DNA of 14,930 nt, from positions 1 to 14,930 of the forward strand of contig JSYX01000741.1 of the NCBI GenBank assembly GCA_000787465.1, read 5' to 3'. Shown piece after piece: positions 1 through 8,910 of this stretch (position 1 is the stretch's first letter; each line of letters starts with the position of its first letter). The DNA is from Thermomucor indicae-seudaticae (Eukaryota > Mucoromycota > Mucoromycetes > Mucorales > Lichtheimiaceae). Below the pieces are notes generated by a model. It was not told where the DNA came from, did not search any database, and saw only the letters and a list, made by a program, of their open reading frames with translations. A program made the position numbers and the translations under genes.

Positions 1-15
1 GCCACGACGGAATAA

Positions 16-249
16 CTATAGGCTGCTGGTTTGCTCTAAGCTTTCGACACTACTCGGTTTCTCACTCATTGGAGGCTCGTAAGCAGCTTCAGACTCTTTG
101 CGAATCAGAAATTCATCGAGAGTGACCAAGGAAGCTAGCTCTGTGCTGGTGTCGATGTCCATTGGCTGATCTTCGCGTACGAACGAGCCTTGACCATCCT
201 CATGCACGAATGTGTATGCTTTTTCCCGCTCATGTGCACGATTCAGAGT
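16..249 (-). other. possible C-terminal coding fragment, unknown protein
   Basis: A minus-strand reading frame stays open from a TGA at 250-252 to a TAG at 16-18, giving 77 codons. The composition is protein-like: acidic and Ser/Glu-rich, with MDIDTSTELASL near the middle. The only in-frame ATG that could start it is at 160-162, and codons upstream of that also look coding. It could therefore be a 3' exon whose upstream part is spliced in or lies in the array next to it. No domain is recognised. It may equally be chance, because it is short. It diverges from the Helitron gene that starts at 890. Confidence 0.25.
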
Positions 250-269
250 TCAAAGTGCAGAAAGAAGGA

Positions 270-420
270 CGCCAAGGCAAGGCACAAAGCGACAACCCCT
301 ATTCTGCGTAGACGCTAAACCAAATCGAAAGAGACGCCAAGATTCTTCAAAAAAGGCGCCAAAATACACGCCAAAATTTTTTCAGCAAATCCGCCAAGGA
401 ACTCTCTGAGCATGCGCCAA
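270..420. repeat. degenerate ~22-bp array of CGCCAA motifs
   Basis: CGCCAA occurs at 270, 335, 357, 369, 392 and 415, with one-base variants CGACAA at 290 and CGCTAA at 313. Apart from the copy at 369, which splits one interval, successive cores lie 20, 23, 22, 22, 35 (12+23) and 23 bp apart, about two helical turns. Several copies read (G)CGCCAAAA, which resembles the complement of E2F/MBF-type TTTTGGCGC sites. The sequence between cores is poorly conserved. It could be an old minisatellite or a phased binding-site array. Confidence 0.5.
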
Positions 421-889
421 AGTCCCCGACTTTACTGTAAGAAAAACACTTCCATTTATGGTCAACTGAGTTCGATGAAAAAAAAAACTTTCTCTGCCAT
501 TGCTTTGCGCCTGTTAATGCCTAAGGGCAATTGCCGTTATATGGACATTATGGGAGCCACATTACTCAACTTGATTAAGACTCATCGTTGCCATTAGGTA
601 TCATATCTGGAAAGGTCGATGAATTGCCGAAATCAGGGAACGTTGTTTGCTGGCCATTTGTGGTCTTCATCGCACGGTCAATTATTTTGTTTAAGTTTTT
701 ATTTTATTTTTTTTCTGTAAAGCGATCCATAAATATAAAGGGTATTCGAGTTTGCGCTGTTAACTTGTTGCCGAGCTGCTGTTATTATAGTGCCATAGTT
801 CAATGCCAAACCTTTTTAATTTCGAGCTACTTGGCACGCCCCTGTGTTTTCTTTGTTTGTCACTTCAAACATCATCACTTTGAACAATC
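421..889 (+). promoter_or_regulatory. 5' flank of the Helitron gene
   Basis: No gene is supported here. The stretch holds an imperfect 18-bp palindrome centred on GGCAATTGCC (526-535), T-rich runs around 685-716 and an ATAAATATAAAGG element at 729-741, about 150 bp before the chosen ATG. That element could act as a TATA box. A Helitron 5' terminus (TC after an A) should lie in this part or further left, but I could not pick it out without a second copy to compare. Confidence 0.25.
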
Positions 890-1420
890 ATGGAACAACG
901 CATTTCAAGACTCGAACTCGAAGATGCTGCTCCTCACGAGCAACATCTGAACGTTCCCCAGTTGAGTACGTCGGTTAATGAGGAACACATTGTTGCCACT
1001 CCTTTGGACGCTACAGATTCTTCGGAAGATGCAGTGGTTCAGAGAGTGGGTACTATTAACCCTTCGCAATCTGTTTTTCGTTTAGATAATTACAGAGGCC
1101 GTGGTAGACCTCGCGGTAGTGGCCGTCCCCGTCGAGGTCGTGGTCGTCCCATTGCGGTTCCTCGAGGACCAAACCTGAATACGTTCCAGCTAAACGCGGA
1201 GGCTATTGAAGAGCAAGTGTCTCATAATTCTTTGCAAACACCAAGTACTCAGAAAATTTAATGCAATAAGAGAGAAGTTATCATTAATCTTCGTGGTCTG
1301 TTGTCAGCCTTGGAGAACTCGGAGAATGTCAGTCAAGCTCCAGGAAATGGTCGCGGTGGTCGTGGTCGTGGTCTTCCCCGCAACTTGCAAAGAGAGACAC
1401 CGGTCGGGTATCACCAGGAC
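890..1420 (+). other. RG-rich / AT-hook-like N-terminal segment of RepHel
   Basis: Residues from about 1096 to 1160 read as Gly-Arg-Pro repeats (GRGRPRGSGRPRRGRGRP), close to the AT-hook core GRP flanked by basic residues. After the intron at 1245-1307 a second Gly/Arg cluster (GRGGRGRGLPRN, about 1349-1384) follows. Such segments usually bind DNA minor grooves or RNA. This is a function suggested by composition only. The preceding 60 residues are acidic and show no known domain. Confidence 0.6.
1245..1307 (+). other. intron 1 of Helitron gene (63 nt)
   Basis: GTACTC at the 5' end, TTGTCAG at the 3' end. CATTAATC lies after 37 nt and 18 nt before the acceptor, a good branch-site candidate. 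Removing it joins the exon after ...TP to LENSENVSQ without changing frame and deletes the stop codon that otherwise ends the first open frame at 1261. Confidence 0.7.
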
Positions 1421-1798
1421 TTTGAAGAAGGCGACGTCGGTGGCTCTAACGTTGTGCGCAATCCCGAGTCGCCTGATTACCGCCGTCATGTCCTTCCGGC
1501 AATGACTAAAACCTGCCGACATTGCGGTGCCCGTATGGGAAAATGGGAGAACAAAAAGGGCCGCGCTGGAAGCTACAGCTTTTCTCTTTACTGCGGTTAT
1601 GGTGTCGTTGACCTACCACATATGCAGCCGCCTCCGGAGCCGCTACCAAGCTTGCTCATGGGGACTGATGATACAAGCAGAACTTTCCGCAAGGATATCC
1701 GCAAGTACAATTATGTCTTTGCTTTTGCGTCCCTTGGTGCGAATGTGGATGAGCGTTTGGCTAGCAGCGGAAGTGGTGTATACACTTTTCGGATTCGG

Positions 1799-1857
1799 GT
1801 ACCGTTTAAAAATAAGGCTCCACATTATAGCTCCTTGACTAATCGTAATTCACACAG
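1799..1857 (+). other. intron 2 of Helitron gene (59 nt)
   Basis: GTACCG to CACACAG with GACTAATC 13 nt before the acceptor. Its removal changes frame and gives FRIRGQAYLRIGPVIPSPES leading into FAQIYIHD, which matches the Helitron consensus in this position. Unspliced, the same bases give unrelated residues and a stop at 1984. Confidence 0.8.
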
Positions 1858-2489
1858 GGACAAGCATACCTTCGGATTGGACCAGTCATTCCAAGTCCTG
1901 AAAGTACTCTGGTCTTTGCACAAATTTATATCCATGATCGGCAAGAGCAGGCTACGATACGCTCATCGATTTTTGAAGGACTAGACCACGCGATCCTGTT
2001 GAACATTCAGGATGTGTTATACGAGGTCAATGAGTTTGCAATGGCCTTTAGAGCTGCTGGTGAGAGGTTGCGCCAGTCACTTCATGCAAACCTTGCGATT
2101 CGGATCGACAGCAGGACGTCGCGCGAAGAAAGACAGTACGCTGCGCCCAAAAGCCGACGAGATTGCTGTGCTGATTGTTGACAATGGATCGGCCCAAGGT
2201 TGAAACCGGGATGTTGTGGTGTTCCCACGGAAAGGTGGCTTCCAACGAATCAGCGAGAGCAATGGTGTATATGATCCTTTGCACTACGTCCTCGTGTTTC
2301 CTCGAGACGAGCGAGATTGGCGTCCCAATATTCCGCTTCGCAACATGCGCGCTCAAGGAGCCAATGCTGACGGAAATGTTGCCGAGGGCGAAATGGATGT
2401 CGCCGAGACTCACGGCATGGCTTCTGATGTCGATGACATTGACGGTGAGGAGGAGGAAGGATAGCAGCAACCCCGGCATGGGCGACAAG

Positions 2490-3860
2490 GAACTGTTTCG
2501 GTGCGGCAGTTTTATGCTTTCCTGATTCAGATTCGGGATGGCAACTATCTCCATTGCTACGAGCGGTAATCCTTTCTCTTTCATTGTTTTTTCTCTGAAA
2601 AGCATTAATCAATTCTCCTGTAATACAGGCTTTTCCAGCAACTCTTGGTTGACGCATATGCCAAATTGGAGCTTCTTCGATTAGAGTATTTCCCCCTTAA
2701 TCAGCGGTGACTTCATCTGGAGCTTTACAACGGCATGGCTGATGCTTTGCAACAAGACGCGGGTGATGCTGTGGATCTGGCGCGCAACCTTTGTCGACGG
2801 ATAATTTTGCCTTCAAGCCATACGGGTGGACCTAGGGACATGCATCAGCTCTACCAAGATGCAATGGCTATTGTCACCTCCCTCGGCAAGCCTGATCTGT
2901 TTATAACGGCAACATGCAATCCCGACCGGCCGGAAATTCGTCGTGAACTCTTACCTAACGGACAAGTTCCCGTTGATCGTGCTGACCTTATTGCACGCAT
3001 ACTTGATGAGAAGCTGCAAGTGATCATAAAGGATTTGACGAAGAACCATGTCCTTGGCCGTGTTAAGGCTTGGCTTTATGTGATCGAATTTGAGAAGCGC
3101 GGTCTTCCGCATGCTCATATCATTCTACTTTTGGATGAAGATTCAAAGCTGCGTACTCCTGCTGATTTTGATAAGGTCGTCTAAGCAGAATTCTCTGACC
3201 AACCCGGTATCCCAAGGCCTATGAGACAGTGTGCAAGATGCTGATTCATGGTCCGTGTGGTGACATCAACCCTGACGCGCCTAGTATGGTTGATGGGAGA
3301 TGCTCCAAGAACATTCCCTAGCCTTTTGCTGATGAGACCACCATTGATGTCGCGGTTTCCCTGTTTACCGCCGACGGGACAATGGTGTGCAAGTAGAAAA
3401 GAGGGTCCGCGGCAACGCTAGATATATGGTGAGCAACGCTTGGATTGTGTCGCACAATCTGTACTTGACAACGTAGTACAATGTCCACATTAATGTGGAA
3501 AACTGTGCAAGTTCCAAGGCTGTCAAGTATTTGCACAAATACGTGTACAAGGGTTCTGACCGGGCTCAAATTGCGATCGTACGAAGCGGTACAAATGGCG
3601 CGAACGCGGGTGGTCAGGATGATGAACTCAATGACGAAATTACCTCCTGGCTCAATGTCCGTTATATTTCTGCGGTGGAAAGTTGCTGGTACCTGTTTGC
3701 AAGACACCTGCATCGCCACTCGCCTAACGTTGTGTACCTCGTAATCCATCTCCCAGGCGATGAGCCAGTGGTTTTCCGTGAAGACGCCGATGCAACTGGG
3801 TTAATGAGAGGCGGCAGAAAACAGGGCGACGACGCTGACAGCATGGTTTCAACTTAATGA
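2490..3860 (+). pseudogene. Helitron Rep (HUH endonuclease) domain, broken
   Basis: Starts at RQFYAFLIQIRDGNYLHCYER, cut by the intron 2566-2628, then LFQQLLVDAYAKLELL. Conserved blocks follow: RIILPSSHTGGPRDMHQLYQ, PDLFITATCNPDRPEI and FEKRGLPHAHIILLL. The HUH pair is His-Ala-His at 3110-3118. IHGPCG follows near 3241, then YLHKYVYKGSDRA, whose two tyrosines (codons 3528 and 3540) match the Y2 nucleophiles. LTAWFQLNE (about 3835) closes the region. The catalytic residues therefore survive, but four stops (2708, 3182, 3319, 3474) and frame changes near 3218, 3351 and 3808 split the domain. Confidence 0.85.
2566..2628 (+). other. intron 3 of Helitron gene (63 nt)
   Basis: GTAATC to AATACAG, with CATTAATC after 37 nt and 18 nt before the acceptor, the same geometry as intron 1. 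Splicing joins HCYER to LFQQLLVDAYAK in one frame, as in intact Helitrons. Confidence 0.85.
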
Positions 3861-4620
3861 GTGTGAGAGAAGAGAAGGCCCTTCGTTGGTGACGGATGAA
3901 AACTTTCGGCCAGCGTATGAGTATCTCTACACGGAGATCGTCCAGGCGTATTGGTACAATAGACAACAACGTCGGTGGATTCGACGGCGGTGTCCTTCTG
4001 CGGCCATCGGCAGAATGTATTTTGTTCTGCCTCACGACTTGGAAAAGCATGCTCTGCGTCTTCTTTTACTTCATGTACGAGATACACCAAGCTTTGACGA
4101 TGTGCGAACCACCGTCGGTCCTGATGGAATGAGAACTGTGCATCAAGCCTTCCGAGAAGCTGCTCTTGCTCGAGGCCTTTTACGTGACGACCGCGAATGG
4201 GATGCCTGTCTCAGCGAGGCTGCAACTTTAAGCACCTCTGCAGTTAATCTTCGTGAACTTCTCGCTACGATGTTGGTATTTTGTCAGTTGACTTCCCCTG
4301 GTACTTTATGGAGGAGCCACATCGACGATCTTGCTGCTGACTATCTGCACCATCGTCGGCAGAACCTTGCACGCAACAACGGTCTTGACGATACAGGTGA
4401 AATGCCTGATGCTGAGATTGCCACAGCTCATCTGGAAGCCTTGGAACATCTTGCAAGCATCTTACCTCAGTACGGCCGTGCTTTATCGCAATTTAGGGAC
4501 ATGTCGCAGCTTCCCCAGTCAAGCGAACAGCGGCACCAGACTTCAGTAGAGAGACTTCGCGTGCGGGAAATAAGGTACAATCGGACGCATCTCTCGGAAC
4601 AGCTTGCGCGGAACTTGGAG

Positions 4621-6196
4621 AGCATGAATGAAGAGCAGAGAGCAATATTTGATGCAATCTGCAGTGCCATCGAAGAGCAAGATCGCGGGGCTCTGTACCT
4701 TCCTGCTGATGGCCGCGTTTTCTTCATCGATGATCCAGGCAGCACAGGCAAGACTTCCCTGTATAATGCGTTATTTGCTAAGGTCCAATCCGAGGGCCGT
4801 ATCGCTCTACCTGCGGCTTCATCAGGTATTGCAGCGACATTACTTGCAGGTGGACGAACTGCGCATAGGTATTACTTAAAAGAATCTGCAATATTTTGCC
4901 ATTATTTACGTTCTAACAACGTTAATCAATATCTTCTACTAGCCGTTTCGGTATCCCTCTGGATCTGGACGCGACTTCACATTGTAGCATATCAGTTCAG
5001 TGCGCAAGCTCAGATTATCCGTGAGGCAAAGCTCTTGCTTTGGGACGAGACGCCAATGACTCATCGATTGGCATTTGACGCTGTTGACCGCCTATTGCGC
5101 GACATCATGGGCACTGTGGATCGACGTTATGAAAACATCCCATTCGGCGGCAAACTAATGGTGCTAGGTGGCTATTTCCGACAAACGTTACCTATAGTGA
5201 TCCATGGCTCCAGAGCTGATATTGTGGCTGCGTTGTTGATTAATGCACCTCTTTTTCAGCGTATGAGAGTGATGGGACTTACGAGGAACATGCGTGTCTC
5301 TCAGAGTGCGGACCCAGTGGAAGCTCAAAATTTGCAGGACTTTTCTGATTTCCTCATTCGAGTTGGAGAAGGTCGTGAGCCTCCTGCTGCTGGATCAGGT
5401 AGCAACGCTGCCGGGGTTACGATGATCAGCTTGCCGAATGCTTGGTGCACGCATACAGCAAGTCTTCAACGAGTCGTGGATATTGCATATCCGGTGCTAC
5501 AAGATCGTTATACTGACCGGTCGTATATTCTTGGGCGTGCAATCCTAGCAGCTTTCAACGATGGTGTGCGCGTACTCAACGACAAAGCGGTTGAAAGATT
5601 TCCTGGAGAAGCGTTCGAGTACTTTTCAGAAGATAGTATTGATAACGATGAAATGGAGGCCTTACATCCACCAGAGTACTTGAATAGCATTCATGTACTA
5701 AACTTCCCGCCACACAAGTTGCCATTGAAGAGATGCCAGCCCATCATCCTGCCACGCAACCTCAATCCGTCGAAGGCTCTCTGCAACGGAACGAGATTGA
5801 TCTGTCGCAACTTTGTGCGCAATGTTGTCGAAGCAGTGCTTGCAGACGGTGATCATGCTGGCGAGATTGTATACGTGACACGCATACAGGTCATTTCGAA
5901 GGAGTCTGTCTTGCCGTTCAAATTGATACGGCTCCAATTTCCTATGGTTCCTGCTTTTGCAATGGCTATAAAAAAGTCTCAAGACCAGACTCCGGAAAAG
6001 GTGACATTGTGTCTTATGCAGCCTGTTTTCTCCCATGGTCAATTTTACGTTACGCTGTCGCGTGTCAGGCGGCTTGAAGATTTGAACGTTTGCTTGCCAC
6101 CTGTAGTGAACATAAGGTGAGAATGACAATCAATCACATTCTAGCACTATAAATGTTGCCTATCGCGAAGCGCTTCAGGCGTTTCAGCGTGTGTAA
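4621..6196 (+). pseudogene. PIF1-like helicase domain of Helitron, degraded
   Basis: PIF1-family SF1B helicases unwind DNA 5'-3' and drive strand displacement in Helitron transposition. The domain opens with MNEEQRAIFDAI. Walker A (about 4728-4756) reads DDPGSTGKT where the family has GPGGTGKT, with Gly replaced by Asp at its first position. Walker B is LLLWDETPM (about 5035-5061). The GGDFRQ motif is GGYFRQ (about 5167) and INKSQGQT is IKKSQDQT (about 5968). VFSHGQFYVTLSRVRRLEDL closes it. The intron 4869-4942 lacks an in-frame stop, so it reads through as about 25 false residues. A one-base shift near 4998 is also needed. ATPase activity is doubtful. Confidence 0.85.
4869..4942 (+). other. 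intron 4 of Helitron gene (74 nt), stop-free when retained
   Basis: GTATTA to CTACTAG, with TTCTAAC at about 4911-4917 and GTTAATC nearer the acceptor. Splicing gives GRTAHSRFGIPLDLDATS, the expected block after Walker A. Read without splicing the frame stays open, so a naive reading frame hides this intron. Confidence 0.85.
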
Positions 6197-6215
6197 GTTT
6201 GTTATGTAGGCCAAT

Positions 6216-6233
6216 GAAAGGAGAGATCCTTTC
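6216..6233 (+). repeat. 7-bp stem hairpin after the RepHel stop
   Basis: GAAAGGA, loop GAGA, TCCTTTC, a perfect stem 19 nt after the TAA at 6194-6196. Helitrons carry a short hairpin close to their 3' end, but no CTRR follows at the usual distance, so this is only a candidate. Confidence 0.4.
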
Positions 6234-6791
6234 GTGATCACCGCACTGCCTGCAGTCTTCGCTGGCGCCTGCTCTGGGAGTTTTACGCTCTTAGCACCGT
6301 CGGATGTTGGCTACTGCCTCCATTGAGCTTCGTGCATTGACGTGCTGCCGAAAGGATGGAGGCGAACGCCTGTAACCTCTATCTATAAGGTGGGGCAAGG
6401 TTTCTTACTCTTCTTGGTTGCTTTGCAACCGAAACAAAAACCAAGAAAAAAACTTTCTACTTTTTCTTTGACTTGGGCGAAGAATGCTTTACTTTTTGTG
6501 AAAAAATGTATTTTCTTTACGGTGATGTTTTGTTACTTAAAACAGCTGCTCGCAGTGGTATTATGAGATAGTGTGTGAACTTGGTTTTCATATCAATCAA
6601 GCAATTGACTCAATTCATGCGCGCTTCTTGGCATATCTTGATCTCTATCTTATCTCTTTTGCTATGAGATTGTCCTTTCATGCTGATTCGTCTTGGGTTA
6701 CGCAATAAATGTCCGCGGTGTTTCGATTCAAGTACCTGGATTTCATGCTTCTTATACGGATCCAGCCTTGAGCTCTTACACGTAGGATCAC

Positions 6792-6861
6792 TTTAGGGTT
6801 TTTTAGGGTTTCGGTAGCGGGCCGCAGGCCGGGGGGTTAGGGGGCGAAACACCCTCCCCCT
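6792..6861. repeat. TTTAGGG-type and GGGGG/CCCCC hairpin segment
   Basis: Two TTTAGGG-like units (6793-6811) are followed by a GC-rich block with GGCC repeats and then GGGGGTTAGGG, a short spacer and CCCTCCCCC, which can fold into a G/C hairpin with a TT bulge. Base composition is very unlike the flanks. It may be a transposon terminus or a captured repeat. Two telomere-like units are too few to call telomeric DNA. Confidence 0.4.
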
Positions 6862-7221
6862 CTGAGGATCGTGGAAAAGGTTTATTAGTTTCTTACTTTG
6901 TTTTATCCCTTGTTATTCAAATAGGGTGCCCGCTGAGCTCTGACGAGATGGTGCCTAGATCGTGTTCTTTTAAATATGCCGGAAAGGTCCACCTGTCTAT
7001 GTTTCGCTTTTGAAGTATTCTAAGCTTTAGCGTTGTGATCTGCTATAAGCGTTGGGGCACCTTTTTGCTTAATGAGCTTCCTCACATCCTTTGGCGATGC
7101 CTTCAGTGCAAAAGGCTTTTCGTTAAAAGCATTCCTTTAACTTTGTCCCTGAATTCCTTTGTTTCCTCTTTCTACTGTTTCTCTCGCGCTTCCCGTCGCT
7201 AAGCGAGGGCGCTTTGGCTTG

Positions 7222-7332
7222 TCCACCTAGTATAACCTTGCTGGGCGACAATGCCGCAGGTGATCCAGCTGGTCTTGGTCTTTGTTGTCAACGGGATTCT
7301 GTCTGATGCGTTGCTTCACCTTTGATCTGCAT
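7222..7332 (+). repeat. left arm of a 111/112-bp inverted repeat
   Basis: This arm is the near-exact reverse complement of 12610-12721, with only a handful of differences including one missing base near 7299. Similarity starts sharply at TCCACCTA(G/A)TATAACC and ends at GATCTGCAT. Both outer ends carry the same TCCACC border, as terminal inverted repeats would. No clear target duplication flanks it (TTG on the left, TTA on the right). Confidence 0.85.
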
Positions 7333-7690
7333 CCCTTGATCGAACTTTGGGAACGGGGAATAAGGAGACAAATACTAAGGCGTACTTCTATCGGAGACAT
7401 TTCTGGTTCTTTCCCTTCTTTCAATTTATTATGACTAGGAGAAATACTTCGTTATCGTTCTCAATGCCACTGTTACATACAACATAAGGCGTGGTTCACC
7501 ACAAGTGCTGACTTTGAGGCACAGGGAAAGAAATCGAGAAACGAAATGAAATTACACGAATCCTGTACTTAAATTGAGAGGCAAAGCAAACAATGTCATT
7601 GACACACCCTACAAGCGCAACAGAAAGTGACCTTTATTCTTATTCAAATCATATGGAAATTGAAAATCAGAGCATATATATTTCATTTTG
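7333..7690. other. 3' flank of the unknown gene, no feature seen
   Basis: Just inside the repeat arm a frame reading HPLIELWERGIRRQ continues from the arm for about 30 codons, which hints that the arm was once coding. The rest is AT-rich with no recognisable gene. Confidence 0.4.
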
Positions 7691-8619
7691 TTAAAACGAG
7701 ATATCAATCCAGTTGTTTTCCTCTTTTTCTTTTGCTAACGTCAACGTAGTCCAGTCGTCCTTGATTGAAACCTTGACATTGTTCTCGTCCACTCTAAAAG
7801 ACAAATCGTACATAAGTAGAGATATAAATTAACTGAGCCGAAAACAGACCGTTCAGGAAGATTAATGACGGCGGATGCCTGATCGGTCGGTATTTTGAAG
7901 TTTTTGTAAACAAGGGTGGCATTTTGTGGTGCAACATGGGATACAGTAGGGAAAGTGAGCGTGACCCAGAGACTGGTGCCGTCATTTGATAATCGTAAAG
8001 AAATGTCATCCTTGCAAACTATGCCCGGGGTCCATATCAGAATTATCACTTCCTCCCTAGAGACCTAGAGTCAACACTAAAGCGTGATATAGCCAGTCAA
8101 AGGCTTACTTTTTCTTATACACTTGGTAGAAGACGTTGTTGCCCAATTTTTGGCGTTTGGGAGGAATCCTAGACGGACCTGCCTATAGCAAAAGAACTTA
8201 AACCATGACTCTAGATTAACTTACATTGCTTACCACTGTACCAGATGACTGCTCATACGCTTCTGAGCTCTCGTCTTGTTCATATGAAACCGGGTTTCCG
8301 CTACTGTCTTTGGCCGGCTTCAGTTGTATGCCCTTGGCCAGCCATTTATCTTTATATTTGTTGTAACACTTTGCTGCTTCATTTCGTGCTTCAAAATGTA
8401 GAAATCAAAGCTGTTAAGCTGGAACTTCAGCTTCCTAGAACTTATACCACAGCAACTAGAAAATGTTTACCCTTTCTCGCGCCATATCTGCGTATGACTG
8501 AATTTAATGTCTGGGTATTCTTTCCGCAACCATTCTTGCAAACCATTGTTGGTCATGGATTCATGTAGTTCAGCAATCAGGATCCGTTTCTTTGGATCGT
8601 TACAATCGTTCCAAGGCAT
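7691..8619 (-). CDS. five-exon gene of unknown function
   Basis: Exons: 8619-8471, 8388-8234, 8182-8109, 8056-7850, 7793-7691. Introns of 82, 51, 52 and 56 nt all have GT-AG ends. The first has CTTAAC before the acceptor. The protein is about 228 residues. The N-terminus (MPWNDCNDPKKRILIAEL) contains a helical stretch ending FSHTQIWREK that resembles a helix-turn-helix. The middle has PPKRQK, a possible nuclear signal. The C-terminal half is beta-rich (DDISLRLSNDGTSLWVTLTF, VDENNVKVSIKDDW), loosely like CS/Hsp20 folds. No family is recognised. Three junctions keep frame exactly. The first is one base out unless one of the three Gs at the donor is extra. The second intron could instead use a GTAAGT donor 12 nt inside. 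It may be a cellular gene or a transposon passenger. Confidence 0.6.
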
Positions 8620-8721
8620 TGCAAAGGAGCTGTTCGTACAGACCGTGGTTTGACGTTTGACTGGGAAGGGATATCTGGAATCGGAACTTCAATTTGAAAC
8701 ACATACAGAGCCGTGGCGCGA

Positions 8722-8729
8722 GAAAGTTG
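8722..8729 (+). repeat. left target-site duplication of the MULE
   Basis: GAAAGTTG immediately left of the element, matching GAAAATTG at 12242-12249 in seven of eight positions. MULEs normally create 8-10 bp duplications. Confidence 0.65.
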
Positions 8730-8910
8730 GGGCTCGACTATTTGCAATCCTCCTCATTCCCCCCCCCCACGTCACTTGAGAGCAAAGTCTCGCTTGTTAA
8801 GCACACGGCACTCACCAGCAGTGCCCCCTGCCTTTCTTGGTAATTTACACTCACCCACTCTCCATGCAACCACTGCAATCTGCTAATGGAAGCACCCATT
8901 TCACACTTGT
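8730..8910 (+). repeat. left terminal inverted repeat of the MULE
   Basis: Aligns over about 180 bp with the reverse complement of 12064-12241, including the shared core CACGTCACTT(G/A)AGAGCAAAG, AAGCACACGGCAC and CCAGCAGTGCCCCCTGCC. Differences are scattered, with small indels near the outer end. It contains a run of ten Cs (8759-8768), where the partner has seven. Confidence 0.9.

Larger units (their letters stand above)
890..6196 (+). mobile_element. decayed autonomous Helitron (termini not resolved)
   Basis: The region encodes the RepHel protein that defines Helitrons, rolling-circle transposons that insert between A and T. Only the coding part is delimited here. No convincing 3' hairpin followed by CTRR-T, and no 5' TC end, could be fixed. 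Hairpins lie at 6216-6233 and 6416-6430, but neither is followed by CTRR. The gene's six nonsense codons and several frameshifts mean this copy cannot make full RepHel, so it is an old, immobile copy unless helped in trans. Confidence 0.85.
890..6196 (+). pseudogene. Helitron RepHel (Rep nuclease + PIF1-like helicase), broken
   Basis: ATG at 890 sits in a good context (ATCATGG). Splicing out 1245-1307, 1799-1857, 2566-2628 and 4869-4942 restores much of the frame. Domain order: an RG-rich/AT-hook-like N-terminus; a CRHCGA Cys motif (about 1513); FAQIYIHD (1915) and LLNIQDVLYEVNEF (about 1996-2037); the Rep domain (about 2490-3860); and a PIF1-type helicase (about 4620-6110). In-frame stops are TGA 2201, TAG 2462, TGA 2708, TAA 3182, TAG 3319 and TAG 3474. 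Frame changes occur near 2150, 3218, 3351, 3808, 4998 and 6114. After the last, a tail with INVAYREALQ runs to TAA 6194-6196. The family match is strong. Inactivity is inferred from the breaks. Confidence 0.85.
6197..7221. other. non-coding stretch downstream of the Helitron gene
   Basis: No gene supported. Contents: a GAAAGGA/TCCTTTC hairpin (6216-6233), an AGGCG-AA-CGCCT inverted pair (6360-6371), a GGTTGC-TTT-GCAACC hairpin (6416-6430), an AATAAA at about 6705, and the G-rich segment at 6792-6861. The Helitron 3' end probably lies in this interval, but no hairpin is followed by a clear CTRR-T end. Confidence 0.5.

Noticed and set aside
2048..2657. Minus-strand open frames opposite the Helitron gene
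   Set aside because: They lie antisense to recognisable Rep coding sequence and have no family features.
6117..6144. 28-nt GT...CTAG intron at the end of the helicase
   Set aside because: Splicing does restore INVAYREAL, but 28 nt is far shorter than every other intron here. A one-base frameshift near 6114 gives the same tail and is simpler.
6793..6811. Telomere repeat
   Set aside because: Only two imperfect TTTAGGG units, internal to the window and beside a GC-rich hairpin.
8472..8727. 13-bp inverted match TGGCGCGAGAAAG (8714-8726) and its complement (8473-8485)
   Set aside because: Too short and isolated to call a repeat. One copy is coding in exon 1 of the unknown gene.
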